DNA of 64,000 bases from NCBI RefSeq assembly GCF_014083985.1, contig NZ_CP046907.1, positions 1,461,001 to 1,525,000 of the forward strand, read 5' to 3'. Both the position numbers and the translations under genes were made by a program. The notes under the pieces are model-generated. The model did no database searches and was not told the origin of the DNA. It saw only the letters and a list, made by a program, of their open reading frames with translations. Numbering within the stretch: position 1 is the stretch's first letter; every line of letters begins with the position of its first letter. The DNA comes from Streptomyces sp. SCUT-3. GTDB taxonomy: Bacteria; Actinomycetota; Actinomycetes; Streptomycetales; Streptomycetaceae. Positions 44,090 to 57,977 of this stretch are shown here, in pieces.

Positions 44090-44446
44090 TCAGGCCGCGA
44101 CGACGTCCACCGCTTTGCTGGCCGACTTCAGCGACACCCGGTCCTCGGGCGAGACGGGCACCGGCTCCAGGCGGACGGGGGCGGTGTTCTGGGAGGCGGC
44201 GGACTGGGCCAGCTCGGCCAGCGAGAGCTCGTCGCTGACCTCGCGCATGACCTCGGACATCGGCACGTCCAGTGCGTCGCAGATCGCGGAGAGCAGTTCC
44301 GAGGAGGCCTCCTTCTGCCCCCGCTCGACCTCGGAGAGGTACCCGAGGGAGACGCGGGCCGAGGCCGACACTTCACGCAGGGTGCGGCCCTGACGTTGGC
44401 GCTGCCGACGCAGCACGTCACCCAGCAGGCGACGAAGCAGGATCAT
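44090..44446 (-). CDS. clgR: Helix-turn-helix regulator ClgR
   Basis: Activator of clp protease and lon genes in actinobacteria, 118 residues. Almost the whole N-terminal half is the XRE-type domain: [60 protein letters not shown]. It ends AVDVVAA; in Streptomyces the final AA acts as a ClpP degradation tag (family knowledge), so the protein should be unstable. ATG 44446 with GGGAG 7 bp upstream; the open frame to 44539 is not family-like. It follows cinA at 108 bp on the same strand. Confidence 0.93.
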   Translation of the reverse strand: MILLRRLLGDVLRRQRQRQGRTLREVSASARVSLGYLSEVERGQKEASSELLSAICDALDVPMSEVMREVSDELSLAELAQSAASQNTAPVRLEPVPVSPEDRVSLKSASKAVDVVAA

Positions 44447-44554
44447 CGGTGGCTCCCTCCTCGGACCGCGTATCGGTTTGTCCTCCGCCCACCGTACCGC
44501 CTTCGCCGCTGCCCGTGCGGGGAGCGATGTCGTGTTCACTCAGGGCTGCAAACA

Positions 44555-45061
44555 TCAGGTGCTGCGGCCGTATTCCGTATCCTTTGCCCCTGCGGGAGCC
44601 GACAAACTCCCTTGGAGAAGGCGGATCACCGCGTCGACGGTCTCCTCGCGGATCCGCCCCCGGCCGCCGGACAGCCGCAGCGGCAGCACCCGGCTCCCCC
44701 CGGGGCCGGCGGCCGCGACGAACACCGTGCCGACCGGCCGGCCGTCCTGCGGTTCGGGGCCGGCCACCCCCGTCGTGGCGATCCCGTGGTCGGCCCCCAG
44801 GGCGCGGCGCACCCCCTCGGCCATCTGCCGGGCGACCTCGGGGTCGACCGCCCCGTTGCGCTCCAGCAGCTCCGGGTCGACCCCAAGCAGCTGCGCCTTC
44901 AGGTCGGTGGCGTAGGCGGTGACCGACCCCCGGAACACCTTGGAGGCACCGGGAACGGCGGTCAGCTCGGCGGCCACCAGGCCGCCGGTGAGCGACTCCG
45001 CCGCGGCGAGGGTCTGCCCCCTGCCTGCCAACGTCTCCAGCACCTCGGCGGCGGCGCTCAC
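44555..45061 (-). CDS. CinA-family protein, nicotinamide-nucleotide amidase domain only
   Basis: 168 residues comprising just the C-terminal CinA (PncC) domain, which deamidates NMN to NaMN in NAD recycling: AAAESLTGGLVAAELTAVPG, FRGSVTAYATDLKAQLLGV, GIATTGVAGPEPQDGRPVGT. The N-terminal molybdopterin-binding-like domain of long CinA is absent, as is normal in Streptomyces. GTG 45061 overlaps the pgsA stop (GTGA). Member of the rimO-pgsA-cinA overlap series. Confidence 0.92.
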   Translation of the reverse strand: MSAAAEVLETLAGRGQTLAAAESLTGGLVAAELTAVPGASKVFRGSVTAYATDLKAQLLGVDPELLERNGAVDPEVARQMAEGVRRALGADHGIATTGVAGPEPQDGRPVGTVFVAAAGPGGSRVLPLRLSGGRGRIREETVDAVIRLLQGSLSAPAGAKDTEYGRST

Positions 45062-45741
45062 GCCCCGACCCCCGGCCGTCCCTCCCGCACCCGCTGCCGG
45101 GCCGCGGCGAGCGAGGCGCGCCGCAGCACGACCGCCTGCCGCACGTAGTCGGCCCCGGTGACCACCGTCAGGACCACCGCCGCGGCCATCGTCCACGCCC
45201 GCAGGGTGGCCAGCGGCCCGGTCAGCACCAGGATGTACATCCCGACGGCGATGCCCTGGGTGAGGGTCTTGAGCTTCCCTCCCCGGCTGGCCGGGATGAC
45301 TGCGTGCCTGATCACCCAGAAGCGCATCGCCGTGATGCCGATCTCGCGGAAGAGGATCACCGAGGTGACCCACCACGGCAGGTCCCCGAGGGCGGAGAGC
45401 CCCACGAGCGCCGCTCCCATGATCGCCTTGTCGGCGATCGGGTCGGCGATCTTCCCGAAGTCGGTGACCAGGTCGTACCGGCGTGCGAGTTCGCCGTCGA
45501 ACAGGTCGGTGATCATCGCGACGGCGAACGCCGCCCAGGCGAAGGCGCGCCAGACGGGGTCGTGGCCCCCGTCGTGCACCAGCAGCAGGACGAAGACCGG
45601 CACCAGGACCAGCCGCATCATGGTCAGCAGGTTGGCGACGTTCCACAGGCTCACGCGCCGCGGGCCGACCGCGACAGCGGCGGGGCGGGGCAGTCCGCGG
45701 GTCGCCCCGGAGGGAGCCCCGGACGCGGGTACGCCGCTCAT
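45058..45741 (-). CDS. pgsA: CDP-diacylglycerol-glycerol-3-phosphate 3-phosphatidyltransferase
   Basis: Membrane enzyme making phosphatidylglycerol phosphate, 227 residues. The CDP-alcohol phosphatidyltransferase motif is complete: [20 protein letters not shown] then ADPIADK, with all four aspartates. Five to six spans. The N-terminal 30 residues are hydrophilic. ATG 45741 overlaps the rimO stop (ATGA) and the stop overlaps the cinA start, so three genes are translationally coupled. A paralogous role in another phospholipid step cannot be excluded. Confidence 0.92.
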   Translation of the reverse strand: MSGVPASGAPSGATRGLPRPAAVAVGPRRVSLWNVANLLTMMRLVLVPVFVLLLVHDGGHDPVWRAFAWAAFAVAMITDLFDGELARRYDLVTDFGKIADPIADKAIMGAALVGLSALGDLPWWVTSVILFREIGITAMRFWVIRHAVIPASRGGKLKTLTQGIAVGMYILVLTGPLATLRAWTMAAAVVLTVVTGADYVRQAVVLRRASLAAARQRVREGRPGVGA

Positions 45742-47264
45742 GTGCCCTCGCCCCCGCGGCCCGGCACCGCCGTCACCTCGGCGACCAGGTCGACCCCCTC
45801 GGAGGCGACGACCCTCGCCGTGACCAGGTCGCCGGGGGCCGCCCCCTCCGCGCCGGCGCCGACCAGGACGACCTGCCCGTCGGTCTCGGGCGCCTGGTGG
45901 GCGGCGCGGCCGTGGACCTCGGGCTCGCCGTCCTCGTCGTCCTCGGTGTCCACGCCGTCGACGAGGACCTCCACGGTGGATCCCACGCGCTCCTCGGCCC
46001 GCTGGGCGGTCAGCTCCTCGGCCAGCCGGGCGATGTGGGCCAGCCGGCGGGAGACCTCCTCCTCCGGCAGCTTGCCGTCGTAGCCGGCGGCCTCGGTGCC
46101 CTCCTCGTCGGAGTAGCCGAAGACGCCGATCGCGTCCAGGCGGGCCCCGGTCAGGAACCTCTCCAGCTCGGCCAGGTCGGCCTCGGTCTCGCCGGGGAAC
46201 CCGACGATGAAGTTGGAGCGCACCCCGGCTTCCGGGGCCTTGGCCCGCACCTGTTCCAGCAGTTCCAGGAAGCGGTCGGTGTCGCCGAAGCGGCGCATGC
46301 GGCGCAGCACGGGGCCCGCCGAGTGCTGGAAGGACAGGTCGAAGTAGGGGGCGACCTTGGGGGTGGAGGTGAGCACGTCGATCAGGCTCGGCCGCATCTC
46401 GGCGGGCTGCAGGTAGCTGACCCGGATCCGCTCGATGCCCTCGACCGCGGCGAGCTCGGGCAGCAGGGTGTCCAGGAGGCGGATGTCGCCGAGGTCCTTG
46501 CCGTAGGAGGTGTTGTTCTCCGAGACCAGCATGACCTCCTTGACGCCCTGTTCGGCGAGCCACCTGGTCTCGCCCAGCACGTCCGAGGGGCGGCGGGAGA
46601 CGAAGGAGCCGCGGAAGGAGGGGATGGCGCAGAAGGCGCAGCGGCGGTCGCAGCCGGAGGCCAGCTTCACCGAGGCCACCGGACCGGTGTCCAGGCGGCG
46701 GCGCAGGGTGGGGCGGGGCCCGGAGGCGGGGGCGACACCTGCGGGAAGGTCGGCGGGCCCCTCCTGGTAGGCGTCCGCGCCCGCGGCGGCCGGCGCGTCG
46801 CCGTGGCCGGGCAGGGCCACCGAGGCGCCCTGGCGGTCGGCCGGGCTGATCGGCAGCAGCTTGCGCCGGTCCCGGGGGACGTGGGGGGCGTGCACGCCGC
46901 CGGACAGGATGGTCTGCAGGCGGCCGGAGATGTCGGCGTAGTCGTCGAAGCCGAGCACTCCGTCGGCCTCGGGGAGCGCCTCGGCGAGCTCCTTGCCGTA
47001 GCGCTCGGCCATGCAGCCGACGGCGACGACGGCCTGCGTGCGGCCGGTCTCCTTGAGGTCGTTGGCCTCCAGCAGGGCGTCGACGGAATCCTTCTTCGCG
47101 GCCTCGACGAACCCGCAGGTGTTGACGACGGCGACGTCGGCGTCGGCGGCGTCGTCGACGAGATCCCATCCGTCCGCCGCCAAACGCCCGGCGAGCTCCT
47201 CGGAGTCCACCTCGTTGCGGGCGCAGCCAAGAGTGACAAGAGCGACGGTGCGGCGTTCGGACAT
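45738..47264 (-). CDS. rimO: Ribosomal protein S12 methylthiotransferase RimO
   Basis: Radical-SAM enzyme that methylthiolates an aspartate of ribosomal protein S12, 508 residues. UPF0004 domain with [33 protein letters not shown] and [14 protein letters not shown]; radical-[24 protein letters not shown]-terminal TRAM domain. A Gly/Ala-rich insertion of about 50 residues (around 130-180, before the radical-SAM core) is typical of actinobacteria. ATG 47264 ([14 protein letters not shown]) is chosen; an ATG at 47270 is also possible, being 3-4 bp after AAGTAGG. Confidence 0.95.
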   Translation of the reverse strand: MSERRTVALVTLGCARNEVDSEELAGRLAADGWDLVDDAADADVAVVNTCGFVEAAKKDSVDALLEANDLKETGRTQAVVAVGCMAERYGKELAEALPEADGVLGFDDYADISGRLQTILSGGVHAPHVPRDRRKLLPISPADRQGASVALPGHGDAPAAAGADAYQEGPADLPAGVAPASGPRPTLRRRLDTGPVASVKLASGCDRRCAFCAIPSFRGSFVSRRPSDVLGETRWLAEQGVKEVMLVSENNTSYGKDLGDIRLLDTLLPELAAVEGIERIRVSYLQPAEMRPSLIDVLTSTPKVAPYFDLSFQHSAGPVLRRMRRFGDTDRFLELLEQVRAKAPEAGVRSNFIVGFPGETEADLAELERFLTGARLDAIGVFGYSDEEGTEAAGYDGKLPEEEVSRRLAHIARLAEELTAQRAEERVGSTVEVLVDGVDTEDDEDGEPEVHGRAAHQAPETDGQVVLVGAGAEGAAPGDLVTARVVASEGVDLVAEVTAVPGRGGEGT

Positions 47265-47336
47265 GGGCATCAGCCTACTTCGTCCTCGCCGCACCGCCGC
47301 TCCCGAGGGCACCCGCCGCTTCCGCGCGGGCACCGC

Positions 47337-48131
47337 TCAGCCCGCCTCGGGGTCTCCGGGGGTGAAGTTGAGCCGGACGACCTGGCCGCCGTCGCCGGCC
47401 GGGCCGAGGTCCTTGCCGTTGACGAACATGCGCACGGCGCCGGCGTTGCCGATCACCAGATTGAGCTGCTCGTTGTCGGTGAACGTCTCGGACTGCCCCT
47501 CGGTCAGGACGTTCTGGAAGAGGGTGCGGCCGGTGCTGTCGACGACGGAGATCCAGCTCTGGTCCTCGGCCGCGGTGAGCTTGACGGTCACCTTGTCGGC
47601 GGGGGCCGCGGCGATGGCGCTGCCGCTCTGCTCGGGCTCGGCCGAAGGGGTGCGCCCGGGCCCGTCCGTGGTGGGGGGCGCCGCGGAGGGCTTGCCGGCG
47701 GCCGGCGTGGTGGCGCCCCGGTCCTCGCCGCTGAAGAGGGTGAAGCCGACGAACATCACCACGGCCGCGATGGCCGCCACCATCGCGGCGGTCCAGTTGG
47801 GCCTGCGCGGCTCCGAGCGGATGCGCTCGGCGTCGAACACCTTGGCCGCCGGGGCCGGCGCGGTGCGCCCCCCGTGCTCGGCGTCGAACGCCTCGACCAG
47901 CGGAGCGGGGTCGAGACCCACCTCCCGGGCCAGCGTCCGGATGTGGCCGCGGGCGTACACGTCACCGCCGCAGCGCGAGTAGTCGTCCTGCTCGATCGCC
48001 TGCACGATGGGGACGCGGACCCTGGTCCGCGCGCTGATCTCGCCGACGGTCAGCCCCGCGGCGGCGCGGGCCTGCGCCAGGGCCCGGCCGACCGAGGGCG
48101 GGTCGTCTGGAGGGGGAGTGCCGATGGACAC
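47337..48131 (-). CDS. RodZ-like helix-turn-helix membrane protein
   Basis: 264 residues: XRE/HTH_25 domain (about 12-78; ALAQARAAAGLTVGEISART, VYARGHIRTLAREVGLDP), linker, one membrane span (about 112-132, AAMVAAIAAVVMFVGFTLF), a Ser/Pro-rich stretch and a C-terminal DUF4115 beta domain. This is the RodZ/YmfM architecture, linked in other bacteria to cell shape and MreB. GTG 48131 (MSIGTPPPDDPPSVGRAL) has AAAGG 8 bp upstream and is preferred over the GTG at 48158. It lies between ftsK and rimO, the normal actinobacterial order. Confidence 0.88.
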   Translation of the reverse strand: MSIGTPPPDDPPSVGRALAQARAAAGLTVGEISARTRVRVPIVQAIEQDDYSRCGGDVYARGHIRTLAREVGLDPAPLVEAFDAEHGGRTAPAPAAKVFDAERIRSEPRRPNWTAAMVAAIAAVVMFVGFTLFSGEDRGATTPAAGKPSAAPPTTDGPGRTPSAEPEQSGSAIAAAPADKVTVKLTAAEDQSWISVVDSTGRTLFQNVLTEGQSETFTDNEQLNLVIGNAGAVRMFVNGKDLGPAGDGGQVVRLNFTPGDPEAG

Positions 48132-48320
48132 GTGGAGCGCCTTTCGAGCGTGAGCCACCTGCTGGAAGTTCAGTCTAGGGGTGCGGGGAAAGTACGGGGC
48201 AAGCGGGCGGTGACAGTTTGTCTGCCATCAGGAGTGCGGTAGCACCTGACAGTGGGACACGTGCGCCTCCTGCTGTTGATGTGGACCAACGGCCGGCGGA
48301 AACGGTTGCACCGTTCCCCC

Positions 48321-51158
48321 TCAGGAGTGGTCCTCTCCGCGGACGGCGGCGAGCACGCCGTCGAGCTCCTCGGGTTTGACCAGAACGTCACGGGCCTTCG
48401 AGCCCTCACTCGGCCCCACGATCCCGCGCGACTCCATCAGGTCCATCAGCCTGCCCGCCTTGGCGAAACCTACACGCAGTTTCCGCTGGAGCATCGAGGT
48501 GGAGCCGAACTGGGTGGACACCACCAGCTCGGCGGCCTGGCACAGCAGGTCCAGGTCGTCCCCGATCTCCTCGTCGATCTCCTTCTTCTTCCCCTGACCG
48601 GTCGTCACGTCGTCGCGGAAGACCGGTGCGAGCTGCGCCTTGCAGTGCCCGACGACCGCGGCGATCTCCTCCTCGGTGACGAACGCGCCCTGTATGCGGG
48701 TCGGCTTCCCGTCCCCCATGGGGAGGAACAGCCCGTCGCCCTTGCCGATCAGCTTCTCCGCCCCGGCCTGGTCGAGGATGACCCGGCTGTCGGCCAGCGA
48801 GGAGGTGGCGAACGCCAGCCTCGACGGCACGTTGGCCTTGATCAGGCCGGTGACGACGTCCACGCTGGGCCGCTGGGTGGCCAGCACCAGGTGGATGCCG
48901 GCGGCGCGGGCCAGCTGCGTGATGCGCACGATCGCGTCCTCGACGTCGCGCGGCGCGACCATCATCAGGTCCGCCAGCTCGTCGACGATCACCAGCAGGT
49001 ACGGGTAGGGGGCCAGCTCGCGCTCGCTGCCCTCGGGGGCGGTGACCTTCCCGGCGCGCACCGCCGCGTTGAAGTCGTCGATGTGCCGGAAGCCGAAGTT
49101 GGCGAGGTCGTCGTAGCGCAGGTCCATCTCGCGCACGACCCACTGCAGCGCCTCGGCGGCCTTCTTGGGGTTGGTGATGATCGGGGTGATCAGGTGCGGG
49201 ATGCCCTCGTAGGCGGTCAGCTCCACCCGCTTGGGGTCCACCAGCACCATCCGCACCTCGTCCGGGGTGGACCGGACCATCACCGAGGTGATCAGGCAGT
49301 TGATGCACGAGGACTTGCCCGCGCCGGTCGCGCCGGCGACCAGGATGTGCGGCATCCTGGCCAGGTTGGCGACGACGAAGCCGCCCTCGACGTCCTTGCC
49401 GAGCCCCACCACCAGCGGGTGGTCCTCCTCGGACGCCTCCGCCAGGCGCAGCACGTCGCCGAGGTTGACCATCTCCCGGTCGGTGTTGGGGATCTCGATG
49501 CCCACCGCCGACTTGCCGGGGATCGGGCTGATGATCCGCACGTCGGGGCTGGCCACCGCGTAGGCGATGTTCTTGGCCAGGGCCGTGATCCGCTCGACCT
49601 TCACCGCGGGGCCCAGTTCGACCTCGTAGCGGGTGACCGTCGGGCCCCGGGTGAACCCGGTGACGGCCGCGTCGACCTTGAACTCGGCGAAGACGCCCTG
49701 GAGTGCGCGGACGGTGTCGTCGTTGGCCTTGCTGCGCGCCTTGCCCGGGCCGCCCTCGTTGAGCAGGGACAGCGAGGGCAGCGTGTACTCCGTGCCGGCG
49801 GCGAGCCGCAGCTGCTCGGAGCGGGCCGGGGCGGGAGTGTGCTCCGGCTTCGTCGGCGAGGACGCGCGGCCCGCGCGGGCCGGCGGCACCGGCCCGCCCT
49901 CCGCCGCGGCGGCCGGCACCGTGGGGGCGGTGGCGCCCGCCGTGGTCGCGGCGCCCGCCGCACCGGCGTCGTCCGCCGCGTCCGCGTCGTCCCCGCCGCC
50001 CGGCCTGACCCCGTGGCTGAGGCCCGCGACCACCGGGGAGGCCGGCACGCCGTACTGCACCAGCCCGTCGGCCAGTTCGGAGGTGCTCAGCGCCCCCAGC
50101 GCCCCGGCGTCGAACGCTGCGCCGCCCGCCCGGGGCCCGCGCCGCTTCCGCCGGGCGGGTTCCGGCTCCCCGCCGCCGGCCGGACCGTCCGCCCCGCCGT
50201 CCCGGTCCGCCGCGGCGCGGCGGGGACGGCGGCGCGGGGCCGCGGCGCGTTCCTGCTCCTCCGGCTCCGCCTCCCCGTACCCGTCCTCGTCCTCGTCCCT
50301 GCCTCTGCCTCTGCCCCTGTCCTCGTCCCGGGCCTCGACGACGCCGAGCCTGACTCCCAGCAGCCGCAGCCGCCGCGGGATCGCGTTGACCGGGGTGGCG
50401 GTGACCACCAGCAGACCGAAGACGGTCACCAGCAGGAGCAGCAGGACGGCGAGCAGCGGGCCGACGGCGAGCAGGAACGGGGTGGCCGCGGCCCAGCCGA
50501 CGAACCCTCCCGCGTCGCGCAGTCCCTCGACCCCGGCACCGCGCAGCGGCGCCCCGCAGGCGAGGTGCACCAGGCCCAGGACCCCGACCGCCAGGGCCGA
50601 CAGTCCCACGACGATCCGCCCGTTGGCGTCCGGCTTCTCCGGATGGCGCATCAGACGCACCGCCACCACCGTGAGCAGGACCGGGAAGACGAGGTCCAGG
50701 CGCCCGAAGGCACCGGTGACCAGCATGGTCACCAGCTCCCCCACGGGTCCGCGCAGGTCCGACCAGGTACCGGCCGCCACCACCAGGGCGATGCCGAGCA
50801 GCAGCAGGGCCAGCCCGTCCTTGCGGTGCGCCGGGTCCAGGCCGCGGGCACCCTGGCCCACGCTGCGGAAGACCGCCCCGACAGCGTGCGCGGCCCCCAG
50901 CCACACGGTCCGCAGCAGGCGCAGGACCGGAGCGGTGGGCGAGGGCGCCGCCCTGTCGGGGACCTTGGCCACCGTCTTGCGGACGGGCTGCCTGCCCACG
51001 CCCTTCGCGGCCGGGGGCCTCTTCGCCGGGGGCTTCTTCGCCGGCGGCTTCCTCGCCGCACCGCCCGCCGCGGGCTTCCCCGTGCCGCCACGCCCGGCGC
51101 TCCGCTTCGACGGACCCGCCGCGCTCCTGGAACCGCTTCCGGACGTACGTGTGGCCAT
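48321..51158 (-). CDS. ftsK: DNA translocase FtsK
   Basis: Septal DNA pump that clears chromosomes and acts at dif with XerCD, 945 residues. A basic Lys/Pro/Ala-rich N-terminus (1-about 70), four to five membrane spans (about 105-265), a long acidic/Arg-rich linker (about 290-450), then the motor: [14 protein letters not shown] (Walker A), [14 protein letters not shown] (Walker B), [20 protein letters not shown], and the gamma DNA-binding domain ([20 protein letters not shown]). ATG 51158 is chosen from family starts (MATRTSG); there is no visible Shine-Dalgarno, so it may be leaderless or begin elsewhere. The 189-bp gap after it (48132-48320) shows nothing certain. Confidence 0.93.
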   Translation of the reverse strand: MATRTSGSGSRSAAGPSKRSAGRGGTGKPAAGGAARKPPAKKPPAKRPPAAKGVGRQPVRKTVAKVPDRAAPSPTAPVLRLLRTVWLGAAHAVGAVFRSVGQGARGLDPAHRKDGLALLLLGIALVVAAGTWSDLRGPVGELVTMLVTGAFGRLDLVFPVLLTVVAVRLMRHPEKPDANGRIVVGLSALAVGVLGLVHLACGAPLRGAGVEGLRDAGGFVGWAAATPFLLAVGPLLAVLLLLLVTVFGLLVVTATPVNAIPRRLRLLGVRLGVVEARDEDRGRGRGRDEDEDGYGEAEPEEQERAAAPRRRPRRAAADRDGGADGPAGGGEPEPARRKRRGPRAGGAAFDAGALGALSTSELADGLVQYGVPASPVVAGLSHGVRPGGGDDADAADDAGAAGAATTAGATAPTVPAAAAEGGPVPPARAGRASSPTKPEHTPAPARSEQLRLAAGTEYTLPSLSLLNEGGPGKARSKANDDTVRALQGVFAEFKVDAAVTGFTRGPTVTRYEVELGPAVKVERITALAKNIAYAVASPDVRIISPIPGKSAVGIEIPNTDREMVNLGDVLRLAEASEEDHPLVVGLGKDVEGGFVVANLARMPHILVAGATGAGKSSCINCLITSVMVRSTPDEVRMVLVDPKRVELTAYEGIPHLITPIITNPKKAAEALQWVVREMDLRYDDLANFGFRHIDDFNAAVRAGKVTAPEGSERELAPYPYLLVIVDELADLMMVAPRDVEDAIVRITQLARAAGIHLVLATQRPSVDVVTGLIKANVPSRLAFATSSLADSRVILDQAGAEKLIGKGDGLFLPMGDGKPTRIQGAFVTEEEIAAVVGHCKAQLAPVFRDDVTTGQGKKKEIDEEIGDDLDLLCQAAELVVSTQFGSTSMLQRKLRVGFAKAGRLMDLMESRGIVGPSEGSKARDVLVKPEELDGVLAAVRGEDHS

Positions 51159-51299
51159 GGCTGGGAGGTTACCGGGGCCGCGGCCCAGGAACACGACGGC
51201 GGACGCCTTCACTCGTTCGTGTCGGCGCCCGGGGTCCGCCGGGTTGACGCCGGGCCGTTGCGGGACGGCCCCGGGGGCACCCGGGCAGGGTCCTCCGGC

Positions 51300-51974
51300 T
51301 CAGTCCTGAGCGGCGACGGAACCGGTGCCGACGCCCGGCTCGAGGGCGTCGAGCACCCTGCGCAGCCCGTTGAGCTTGCGCTCCAGATGGGCGGCGGTCG
51401 CCACCGCCGCGGCGTCCGCCGACTCGTCCAGCTGCTTGGACAGGGCCTCGGCCTGCTCCTCGACCGACGCCAGCCGCGCGGACAGCTCGGCGAGCAGTCC
51501 GGCGGGCTCCTTGTCGCCGCCGGCGCCGTCGGCCCGGCCGCCCTCCAGCTGCAGCCTCAGGAGCGCGGCCTGCTCGCGCAGCTGGCAGTTCTTCATGTAC
51601 AGCTCGACGAAGACCGACACCTTGGCGCGCAGCACCCACGGGTCGAACGGCTTGGAGATGTAGTCGACGGCCCCCGCCGCGTAACCGCGGAAGGTGTGGT
51701 GCGGGCCGTGGTTTATCGCGGTCAGGAAGATGATCGGGATGTCGCGGGTGCGCTCGCGGCGCTTGATGTGCGCCGCCGTCTCGAAACCGTCCATGCCGGG
51801 CATCTGCACGTCCAGCAGGATCACCGCGAAGTCGTCCGTGAGCAGCGCCTTGAGCGCCTCCTCCCCGGACGATGCCCTCACCAGGGTCTGATCGAGCGCG
51901 GAGAGGATGGCCTCCAGCGCGAGCAGATTCTCCGGCCGGTCATCGACCAGGAGGATCTTGGCCTTCTGGACCAT
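51300..51974 (-). CDS. osaB: Response regulator OsaB
   Basis: Receiver protein without a DNA-binding domain, 224 residues. Receiver (1-about 125) with LLVDDRPENLLAL, D55 in VILLDVQMPGMDGFE and SKPFDPW, followed by a coiled coil (about 125-215) with leucine-rich heptads. It matches, by order and architecture, S. coelicolor OsaB (SCO5749 from memory), needed for osmoadaptation. ATG 51974 has AGGAGGAC, a strong ribosome site. It lies 276 bp downstream of osaA with a SigB-type promoter in the gap, so it has its own transcript besides any osaA read-through. Confidence 0.9.
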   Translation of the reverse strand: MVQKAKILLVDDRPENLLALEAILSALDQTLVRASSGEEALKALLTDDFAVILLDVQMPGMDGFETAAHIKRRERTRDIPIIFLTAINHGPHHTFRGYAAGAVDYISKPFDPWVLRAKVSVFVELYMKNCQLREQAALLRLQLEGGRADGAGGDKEPAGLLAELSARLASVEEQAEALSKQLDESADAAAVATAAHLERKLNGLRRVLDALEPGVGTGSVAAQD

Positions 51975-52185
51975 GGCCCGTCCTCCTCGTCCCGGCAGTG
52001 TCCCGGGCGCCGCCCCCAGGGACGGCTCCTGGTCGCCGCCCGTCCTTGTGCCGGTCATGGTAGCCGCACCCCGCCGTCCGCCACACCCTGTCACTGCCAT
52101 GTCACTGTGCACTTGTCCTCAACGTCCGGCAAAACGGCATGGTTCCCGTTCCGGCTGCGTCGAACACCGGCCCGGGGCTGGGACC

Positions 52186-52210
52186 ATACCCCCCGGTGGC
52201 CGAGGTATTC
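52186..52210 (-). promoter_or_regulatory. SigB-type promoter of osaB
   Basis: On the minus strand GAAT (52210-52207), 15 bp, GGGTAT (52191-52186): an exact fit to the Streptomyces SigB consensus GNNT-N14-16-GGGTAY. It would start a transcript near 52177, giving an untranslated leader of about 200 nt before osaB. Supports osmotic induction of osaB; not tested. Confidence 0.65.
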
Positions 52211-52250
52211 ACCCGTTCGGCCCCGGCCCCGCGAGGGCGGCGGCCCGCCC

Positions 52251-57731
<5,481 letters not shown>

Positions 57732-57977
57732 CGTGTCCCTCCCGAAGGGTCGACCGACATACCGGGCAGTGCGCCGCAGGGGCACGCTCCAGTGTTTCAT
57801 CCCGGTGTCGCCCGGCCATAACACTTCGGCAGCGCGCACGCGCCCCCGCACCACCTCCCGAGGCGGAAACACGGGCAACCGGGGCACAACACGGGGCCAA
57901 GGGTAAGTAACCTGGCACATGGCTGCCCGACGCGGGCGCGGCGTACACCTGCACGGAAAGTGACAGGGGGCACTCTC

